The notes beneath the pieces are model-generated. The model was not told the origin of the DNA and did not search any database. It saw nothing but the letters and a program-made list of their open reading frames with translations. From positions 62,001 to 126,000 of the forward strand of contig JAFKGE010000015.1 of NCBI GenBank assembly GCA_017307865.1: a stretch of 64,000 nt of DNA. The letters run 5' to 3'. The translations under genes were made by a program, and so were the position numbers. Below, piece after piece: positions 57,584 through 64,000 of the stretch. Numbering within the stretch: position 1 is the stretch's first letter; every line of letters begins with the position of its first letter. Source of the DNA: Burkholderiales bacterium (GTDB lineage Bacteria; Pseudomonadota; Gammaproteobacteria; Burkholderiales; Burkholderiaceae_C).

Positions 57584-58330
57584 TCAGCCCGCCGCGGCCT
57601 GCGGCGGGGCGGCGACCTGCTCGGAGGTCTGGCCGAAACGGCGCTCGCGCGCGGCGTAGGCCGCCAGCGCCTCGTCCAGCGCGGCCTCGTCGAAGTCGGG
57701 CCACAGCGTGTCGCTGAAGTACAGCTCGCTGTAGGCGCACTGCCACAGCAGGAAGTTGCTGATGCGCTGCTCGCCGCCGGTGCGGATCAGCAGATCCGGG
57801 TCGGGCACGTGCGCCAGCGCCATGGCGCCGGCCAGCGCGGCTTCGGTGATCGGCTCGCCGCGGGCGGCCAGGCCGGCGGCGGCCTGCGCGATGTCCCAGC
57901 GCCCGCCGTAGTTGAAGCACACGTTCAGGCCCATGCCGGTACCGGCGGCGGTGGCGGCCTCGGCCTCGGCCAGGCCCGCCTTCATGCGCTCGGACAGGCT
58001 GGCGCGCTCGCCCACGAAGCGCAGGCGGATGCCGTTTTGCCGCAGCTCGGGCACCTCGCGCGCCAGCGCCTTGGCCATCAGCTCCATCAGGCCACTGACC
58101 TCCTCGGGCGGGCGATTCCAGTTCTCGGACGAGAACGCGAACACCGTCAGCGCCTGCACGCCGCGCTCGGCGCAGGCGCGAATGCAGCGGCGCAGCGACT
58201 CCACGCCCTGGCGATGGCCGGCAATGCGCGGCAGCAGGCGCCGCTTGGCCCAGCGGCCGTTGCCATCCATCACGATGGCGATGTGACGGGGAACGGCCGC
58301 CGGGCGGCTGGCGGCAGTGCGTGCGAGCAT
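57584..58330 (-). CDS. uppS: Undecaprenyl diphosphate synthase
   Basis: The 248-residue cis-prenyltransferase makes the C55 carrier lipid for peptidoglycan and O antigen. It has IAIVMDGNGRWAKRRLLPRIAGHRQGVESL (catalytic Asp), FAFSSENWNRP and DLLIRTGGEQRISNFLLWQCAYSELYF. The ATG at 58330 is preceded by only a weak ribosome binding site. cdsA follows after 12 bp. Confidence 0.96.
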   Translation of the reverse strand: MLARTAASRPAAVPRHIAIVMDGNGRWAKRRLLPRIAGHRQGVESLRRCIRACAERGVQALTVFAFSSENWNRPPEEVSGLMELMAKALAREVPELRQNGIRLRFVGERASLSERMKAGLAEAEAATAAGTGMGLNVCFNYGGRWDIAQAAAGLAARGEPITEAALAGAMALAHVPDPDLLIRTGGEQRISNFLLWQCAYSELYFSDTLWPDFDEAALDEALAAYAARERRFGQTSEQVAAPPQAAAG

Positions 58331-58362
58331 GGGACGAATCGAGACAGGAACCCGCGCCGAAG

Positions 58363-58923
58363 TCACACTTCGAGGATGTCCTTTTCCTTGGCCGCAACCA
58401 GCGCGTCGATGTCGCCCACGTGCTTGTCGGTGACCTTCTGGATCTCGGCCTCCGAGCGCTTTTGCTCGTCCTCGGTGGCTTCCTTGTCCTTGACCAGCTT
58501 CTTGATGGCGTCGTTGGCGTCGCGGCGCAGGTTGCGGATGGCGATCTTGGACTGCTCGCCCTCGGCGCGCACGACCTTGGTCATCTCCTTGCGGCGCTCC
58601 TCGCTCATGGGCGGCATGGGCACGCGGATCAAATCGCCCATGTTGGATGGGTTGAGGCCCAGCTCGCTTTCGCGGATTGCCTTCTCGATCTTGGCGCCCA
58701 TGCCCTTTTCCCACGGCTGCACGCTGATGGTGCGCGCGTCCAGCAGCGACACGTTGGCCACCTGCGACAGCGGCACGTGGTTGCCGTAGTACTCGACGTG
58801 GATGGTGTCCAGCAGCGCCGGGTTGGCACGGCCGGTGCGGATCTTGGTCAGGTTCTGCTTGAAGGCGGCGATGGACTGGTCCATCTTGCCCTGCGCGTTT
58901 TTCTTGATGTCGGCGATCGTCAT
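58363..58923 (-). CDS. frr: Ribosome recycling factor
   Basis: The 186-residue protein begins [39 protein letters not shown] and has domain I helices and domain II ([33 protein letters not shown]). With EF-G it splits post-termination ribosomes. It follows pyrH by 17 bp, the conserved pyrH-frr pair. Confidence 0.98.
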   Translation of the reverse strand: MTIADIKKNAQGKMDQSIAAFKQNLTKIRTGRANPALLDTIHVEYYGNHVPLSQVANVSLLDARTISVQPWEKGMGAKIEKAIRESELGLNPSNMGDLIRVPMPPMSEERRKEMTKVVRAEGEQSKIAIRNLRRDANDAIKKLVKDKEATEDEQKRSEAEIQKVTDKHVGDIDALVAAKEKDILEV

Positions 58924-58940
58924 GTCAAAAACTCCTCGAA

Positions 58941-59663
58941 TCAGGCGTGCACCAGGGTGCCTTCGTCGCTGCCCAGCACGATGGCCTTGAGCGCACCGGG
59001 CTTGAAGATGGAAAACACCTTGACCGGCAGCTTCTGGTCGCGGCACAGCGCGAAGGCGGTGGCGTCCATGATGCCCAGGTTGCGGCTCATGGCCTCGTCG
59101 AACGTGAGCTTGGCGTAGCGCGTGGCCGTCTTGTCCTTGTGCGGGTCGGCGGTGTACACGCCGTCGACCTTGGTGGCCTTGAGCACCAGCTCGGCGCCGA
59201 TCTCGGCGCCGCGCAGCGCGGCCGCCGTGTCGGTGGTGAAAAAGGGGTTGCCGGTGCCGGCCGCGAACACCACCACCTTGCCTTCTTCCAGGTACTGCAG
59301 GGCCTTGGGCCGCACGTAGGGCTCGACCACCTGCTCGATGGCGATGGCGGACATCACGCGCGCCACCAGGCCCTGGTGGTTCATGGCGTCGGCCAGCGCC
59401 AGCGCGTTCATCACCGTGGCCAGCATGCCCATGTAGTCGGCCGTGGCGCGGTCCATGCCGGCCGAGCCGCCGGCCACGCCGCGAAAGATGTTGCCGCCGC
59501 CGATCACCACCGCCACCTGCACGCCCATGCCCGTGACCTCGGCGATCTCGCCCACGATGCGCTCGATCGTCGCCCGGTTGATGCCGAAGGCATCGTCGCC
59601 CATCAGGGCCTCGCCGGACAGTTTGAGCAAAATGCGTTGATGGGCGGGTTTGGCTTTGGTCAT
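58941..59663 (-). CDS. pyrH: UMP kinase
   Basis: The 240-residue enzyme phosphorylates UMP to UDP. It has [51 protein letters not shown] and [13 protein letters not shown]. It is hexameric and usually regulated by UTP and GTP. It follows tsf after 107 bp. Confidence 0.98.
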   Translation of the reverse strand: MTKAKPAHQRILLKLSGEALMGDDAFGINRATIERIVGEIAEVTGMGVQVAVVIGGGNIFRGVAGGSAGMDRATADYMGMLATVMNALALADAMNHQGLVARVMSAIAIEQVVEPYVRPKALQYLEEGKVVVFAAGTGNPFFTTDTAAALRGAEIGAELVLKATKVDGVYTADPHKDKTATRYAKLTFDEAMSRNLGIMDATAFALCRDQKLPVKVFSIFKPGALKAIVLGSDEGTLVHA

Positions 59664-59770
59664 GGGCAGGCTGGCGGGCGTTAAACCCGTCAAGTTTAGC
59701 GTCTGACAGGCCGGCAGACGTGACAAAGGCGCGCCGCCTGCGCGACGCGCCCTCGGCTGGGACAGGCCAA

Positions 59771-60664
<894 letters not shown>

Positions 60665-60717
60665 GTGTGCTTCTCCAGTGTGTTCGGGGCCGCGCTCGCA
60701 GGCGGCCGAAAGAATTG

Positions 60718-60742
60718 AAAAAAGGGGCTGCGGGGCCCCTTT
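60718..60742 (-). terminator. Partial terminator between rpsB and tsf
   Basis: On the - strand AAAGGGGC-N6-GCCCCTTT forms an 8-bp stem followed by TTTCAATT. Its position between rpsB and tsf suggests attenuation and not full stop. Confidence 0.65.
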
Positions 60743-60778
60743 GCCGTCAGCCGCGGGGCGCGCGGCCGGAGGGAACGC

Positions 60779-61531
60779 TCAGGCGGCGCCGTCCTGCACT
60801 TCGACGAATTCGTCGCTGCCTTCGGCGGCCACGGCCTTGACCACGTCATTGACGGCGTTGGCCTTGCCTTCGAGCACGGCGTCGGCCATGCCGCGGGCGT
60901 ACAGCGTCACGGCCTTGGCCGAGTCGTCGTTGCCGGGGATGACGTAGTCGATGCCCACCGGGTTGTGGTTGGAATCCACCACGCCGATCAGCGGGATGCC
61001 GAGCTTTTGCGCCTCGGACACGGCGATCTTGTGGTAGCCCACGTCGATCACGAAGATGGCGTCGGGCAGGGCGGCCATGTCCTGGATGCCGCCGATGTCG
61101 CGCTCGAGCTTGGCGATCTCGCGCGTGAACATCAGCTGCTCCTTCTTGCTCATCGCGTCCAGGCCGCCTTCCTGCTGCGCCTTCATGTCCTTCAGGCGCT
61201 TGATGGAGGTCTTGACGGTCTTGAAGTTGGTCAGCATGCCACCCAGCCAGCGCTGGTCGACGTAGGGCATGCCGGCGCGACGGGCCTCCTCGGCCACGAT
61301 CTCGCGCGCCTGGCGCTTGGTGCCCACGAACAGCACGGTGCCGCGGTTGGCCGCCAGTTGGCGCGCGAACTTTTGCGCCTCCTGGAACATCGGCAGCGAT
61401 TTTTCCAGGTTGATGATGTGGATCTTGTTGCGATGGCCGAAGATATACGGGGCCATCTTGGGGTTCCAGAAGCGCGTCTGGTGCCCGAAGTGGACACCGG
61501 CTTCCAGCATTTCACGCATGGTGACGGACAT
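60779..61531 (-). CDS. rpsB: 30S ribosomal protein S2
   Basis: The 250-residue protein reads [55 protein letters not shown], the S2 N-terminus, with the coiled-coil region after [18 protein letters not shown]. It heads the leftward supercluster. An extended -10 at 61682 predicts a leader of about 144 bases. S2 autoregulates rpsB-tsf in E. coli through the leader. Confidence 0.98.
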   Translation of the reverse strand: MSVTMREMLEAGVHFGHQTRFWNPKMAPYIFGHRNKIHIINLEKSLPMFQEAQKFARQLAANRGTVLFVGTKRQAREIVAEEARRAGMPYVDQRWLGGMLTNFKTVKTSIKRLKDMKAQQEGGLDAMSKKEQLMFTREIAKLERDIGGIQDMAALPDAIFVIDVGYHKIAVSEAQKLGIPLIGVVDSNHNPVGIDYVIPGNDDSAKAVTLYARGMADAVLEGKANAVNDVVKAVAAEGSDEFVEVQDGAA

Positions 61532-61717
61532 GGTCTTACCTTTGCAAGGTTGGGTCTAAAATCCGGCCCGCTCATCGCCCCTGGCGCCGTGTTTCAGGCC
61601 GGGGCGACACCTCGTGAGGGCCGGTTTGCGATTTGCTTTGCCGGGCCGGGCGACATGCCCAGCGAACTGCAAAACCCAAGGATTTTAGCACGCGCCCACC
61701 CGCGTTCGGCCGCCCCC
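61532..61717. promoter_or_regulatory. Divergent region rpsB / amino-acid dehydrogenase
   Basis: TGC-TAAAAT on the - strand (61690-61682) is an extended -10 for rpsB. TAAAAT on the + strand (61556-61561) is a -10 candidate for the dehydrogenase. The two face each other, so the leaders would overlap by about 107 nt. The rpsB leader has the stem CGCCCC/GGGGCG. Confidence 0.5.
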
Positions 61718-62962
61718 ATGCACATTGCCATCATCGGCGCCGGCATCATCGGCGTCGCCACCGCGTACGAACTGGCCTTTGATGGCCACCAAGTCACCGT
61801 CTTCGAGCGCCACGCCAGCGTGGCCGAGGGAGCCAGCTTTGCCAACGCCGGTGTGCTGGCGCCGGGCTACGTCACGCCCTGGGCCGCGCCGGGCATGCCG
61901 GCCAAGGTCATCGGCCACCTGCTGGCACGCCACGCCCCGGTGCGCGTGGCGCGACCCCTGGCCATGGCCGACCTGGCCTGGATGCGCCGCTGGCTGCGCG
62001 CCTGCGAGGCCGGCCACTACGCCGCCCACCGCGCTCAGCTGCAGCGCCTGGCCTTCTACAGCCGCCAGCGCCTGCACGAGGTGGCCGCGCGCATGCAGTA
62101 CGAGTTCGACCGCAGCCAGGGCTACCTGGTGCTGCTGCGCGGCGAGCCCGAGCAGCGCATCGTGCAGCCCGGCCTGGCGCTGCTGCGCGAGGCCGGCGTG
62201 GTGTTTCACGAAATCGACGGCGAGCACGCGCGCCGCATCGAGCCCGCGCTCAAGCCCGACACGCCGCTGGCGGGCGCCATCCACCTGCCGCAGGACGAGG
62301 TGGGCAACTGCCGCCAGTTCGCCGTCATCCTGCGCGACGCGGCGCAGACGCTGGGCGCGCAGTTCCGCTTCGACACCGCCGTGCCGGCGCCCAGCGCCGC
62401 CGCCCCGACCACGCTGCAGTGGGACGGCGGCAGCGCGCGCTTCGACGCCGTGGTGCTGTGCGCGGGCGTGCGCTCGGCCGCCTGGCTGGCGCCGCTGGGC
62501 CTGCGCGTGCCGCTGCGGCCGGTGTACGGCTACTCGGTCAGCGCGCACATGCCCGACCCGGACCGGGGCCCGCGCAGCGGCGTGATGGACGAGCGCTACA
62601 AGGTGGCCATCTCGCGCCTGGGCCAGCGCGTGCGCGTGGCCGGCTCGGCCGAGATCGGCGGCCGGCCCGACGCCGTCAGCGGGCGCGCCGTGCAGACGCT
62701 CTACAAGGTGCTGGACGACTGGTTTCCCGGCGCCGCGCGCCGCACCGGCGCCGTGCAGGTGTGGAAGGGCGCGCGCCCCATGCTGCCCGACGGCCCGCCG
62801 CTGATCGGCGCCAGCGGCGTGCCGGGCCTGTGGCTCAACCTGGGACACGGCTCCAGCGGCTGGGCGCTGTCCTGCGGCTCGGCCCGCGTGCTGGCCGACC
62901 AGATCGCCGGCCGCGAGCCCGCCATCGACGCCCGCGGCTTCGACGTGGCGCGCTACCGCTGA
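61718..62962 (+). CDS. FAD-dependent D-amino acid dehydrogenase (DadA-like)
   Basis: The 414-residue flavoprotein begins with a dinucleotide site MHIAIIGAGIIGVATAYELAFDGHQVTVFERH and has the family segments EGASFANAGVLAPGYVTPWAAPGMP, RPVYGYSVSAHM and GHGSSGWALSCGSARVLADQIAG. It should oxidise D-amino acids to 2-oxo acids with a respiratory acceptor, as DadA does. No alanine racemase lies next to it here. Distantly related glycine or sarcosine oxidases cannot be excluded. Confidence 0.88.
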   Translation: MHIAIIGAGIIGVATAYELAFDGHQVTVFERHASVAEGASFANAGVLAPGYVTPWAAPGMPAKVIGHLLARHAPVRVARPLAMADLAWMRRWLRACEAGHYAAHRAQLQRLAFYSRQRLHEVAARMQYEFDRSQGYLVLLRGEPEQRIVQPGLALLREAGVVFHEIDGEHARRIEPALKPDTPLAGAIHLPQDEVGNCRQFAVILRDAAQTLGAQFRFDTAVPAPSAAAPTTLQWDGGSARFDAVVLCAGVRSAAWLAPLGLRVPLRPVYGYSVSAHMPDPDRGPRSGVMDERYKVAISRLGQRVRVAGSAEIGGRPDAVSGRAVQTLYKVLDDWFPGAARRTGAVQVWKGARPMLPDGPPLIGASGVPGLWLNLGHGSSGWALSCGSARVLADQIAGREPAIDARGFDVARYR

Positions 62963-63003
62963 CGGCGTGCCCGCCGTGGCTGACGGCGCGCCCGCCGCGC
63001 GGG

Positions 63004-63009
63004 CACAAT
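63004..63009 (+). promoter_or_regulatory. nnr -10, near-leaderless start predicted
   Basis: CACAAT, with CTGACG 18 bp upstream, predicts +1 three bases before the nnr ATG at 63019. No Shine-Dalgarno is present. Confidence 0.45.
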
Positions 63010-63018
63010 GGCTGCGCC

Positions 63019-64000
63019 ATGCCCACCCTGGTTCGCAGCACGCACCCGCTGGCGCTGCACGACAGCGCCGCCACCCGCCGCATCGAGCACGCCGCGGCCA
63101 GCGCCCTGCCCCCGCACACCCTGATGCAGCGCGCCGGCCTGGCCACCGCGCGCCTGGCGCTGGCGCTGGCGCCGCACGCGCGCCGCGTCTGGATCGCCGC
63201 CGGCCCCGGCAACAACGGCGGCGACGGGCTGGAAGCGGCTGTGCACCTGTACGCCTGGGGCCTGAACCCCGTCGTCACCTGGCTGGGCAGGTCCGACACG
63301 GCGCCACCCGATGCGCGCGCCTCGTGGCAGCGCGCCGTGCAGGCCGGCGTGACCTTGGCCGAGCAGCCGCCGGCCGACCTGGGCCCGCAGGACCTGGCCA
63401 TCGACGCGCTGCTGGGCATCGGCGCCACGCGCGCGCCCGGCGGCCGCATGGCCGACTGGCTGCGGCGCCTGCACGCCGGCCCCGCGCCCGTGCTGGCGGT
63501 CGATGTGCCCACCGGGCTGAATACCGACACAGGCTGGATGCGGACGCCGGAAACTACTGAAATAATAGCTGCCCGCGCTGATTCAGCAAGCGCTGCAGGC
63601 CAATTTGGCTTGAAGCCGTTGCCACCGCCACACCACACCCTGAGCCTGCTCACGCTCAAGCCCGGCCTGTTCACCGCCCACGGCCGCGACGCGAGCGGCG
63701 CGATCTGGTTCGACGACCTGGGCCTGCCCGCCACCCTGCGCGACGCCGAGGCGCCCAGCGCCTGGCTGAACGCCGCGCCCACCGCCGCGCCGCGCCCGCA
63801 CGCCAGCCACAAGGGCAGCTTCGGCGACGTCGCCATCGTCGGCGGCGAGGGCCTGGCCGCGCGCGGCCTGGGCATGACCGGCGCCGCCCTGCTGGCCGCC
63901 AGCGCCGCGCTGCACGGGGGCGCCGGCCGCGTGCTGCTCAGCCTGCTGGACGATGGCCAAATGACCCACATCGCCAGCCAGCCCGAGCTGATGCTGCGCC
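63019..64000 (+). CDS. nnr: Bifunctional NAD(P)H-hydrate epimerase/dehydratase, partial, with in-frame R1 repeat
   Basis: The gene runs past the right edge; about 327 codons are visible. The epimerase half shows RRIEHAAASALPPHTLMQRAGLATARLAL, AGPGNNGGDGLEAAVHLYAWG and LAVDVPTGLNTDTGW, followed by the start of the kinase-like dehydratase half (HKGSFGDVAIVGGEGL). It repairs hydrated NAD(P)H. Residues about 178-199 (TTEIIAARADSASAAGQF) come from an R1 repeat, read forwards, placed in the epimerase C-terminal part before LSLLTLKPGLFTAHGR. Confidence 0.9.
   Translation, partial: MPTLVRSTHPLALHDSAATRRIEHAAASALPPHTLMQRAGLATARLALALAPHARRVWIAAGPGNNGGDGLEAAVHLYAWGLNPVVTWLGRSDTAPPDARASWQRAVQAGVTLAEQPPADLGPQDLAIDALLGIGATRAPGGRMADWLRRLHAGPAPVLAVDVPTGLNTDTGWMRTPETTEIIAARADSASAAGQFGLKPLPPPHHTLSLLTLKPGLFTAHGRDASGAIWFDDLGLPATLRDAEAPSAWLNAAPTAAPRPHASHKGSFGDVAIVGGEGLAARGLGMTGAALLAASAALHGGAGRVLLSLLDDGQMTHIASQPELMLR
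63550..63615 (+). repeat. R1 repeat copy l, inside nnr
   Basis: This is a clear copy: ACTACTGAAATAATAGCTGC, then CCGCGCTGATTCAGCAAGCGC and the dyad GCCAATTTGGC. The gene reads it in its forward orientation, unlike the copies in the leftward genes. Confidence 0.85.

Overview
The window is one continuous stretch of a high-GC betaproteobacterial chromosome. The best fit is a member of the Burkholderiales, family Comamonadaceae. The evidence is the rpsB-tsf-pyrH-frr-uppS-cdsA-dxr-rseP-bamA-skp-lpxD-fabZ-lpxA-lpxB-rnhB order, a Kdo hydroxylase homologue, Bug-type solute receptors, and a FtsH that starts at TTG. This is judged from sequence alone; no search was run.

Layout. Positions 1-8160 hold a catabolic block of somewhat lower GC: a truncated di-haem peroxidase, AraC and LysR regulators, an HMG-CoA-lyase-like enzyme, a class III CoA-transferase and a complete DctPQM TRAP importer. 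It ends against the 3' side of a tRNA-Ser(CGA) gene (8251-8340). Positions 8373-13314 hold a second acid-use module: CoA-transferase, Bug receptor, acyl-CoA dehydrogenase and a divergent LysR. Positions 13281-41090 are mostly housekeeping and accessory genes: serS, ispH, slpA-type PPIase, radC, Smr protein, a PIN/RHH toxin-antitoxin pair, M14 peptidase, CBS protein, metY-type sulfhydrylase, YihY, FAD oxidase, DEAD-box helicase, fahA, dinB, a beta-lactamase-fold hydrolase, echA-type hydratase, folP, ftsH, rlmE, yhbY, Kdo hydroxylase, greA and an exported beta-carbonic anhydrase. Positions 41149-45986 are carA-orf-carB. Positions 46141-61531 are the envelope and translation supercluster, read leftwards from rpsB. 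A FAD amino-acid dehydrogenase and the start of nnr close the window.

How the genes work together. The supercluster links ribosome assembly (S2, EF-Ts, RRF), UMP kinase, undecaprenyl-PP synthesis, phospholipid precursor (CdsA), isoprenoids (Dxr), outer-membrane protein assembly (BamA, Skp, RseP) and lipid A (LpxD, FabZ, LpxA, LpxB). Many neighbours share ATGA or GTGA stop/start overlaps. The two acid modules each couple an importer part to CoA activation and an acyl-CoA enzyme.

Most notable are the non-coding patterns. A roughly 60-bp palindromic repeat (called R1 here) occurs about twelve times from 10.5 kb on. Six copies lie inside reading frames, including lpxB, dxr and nnr, in more than one frame and orientation. 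A second repeat (R2) forms large hairpins between genes. A 61-bp unit (R3) is tandemly duplicated at the rnhB/methyltransferase junction. None of the three was seen in 1-8372. Several genes have a -10 hexamer exactly at or near twelve bases before the start codon and no Shine-Dalgarno sequence, which suggests leaderless mRNAs. ftsH has a clear sigma-32-type promoter, and carA and greA have leaders that can fold in regulatory ways.
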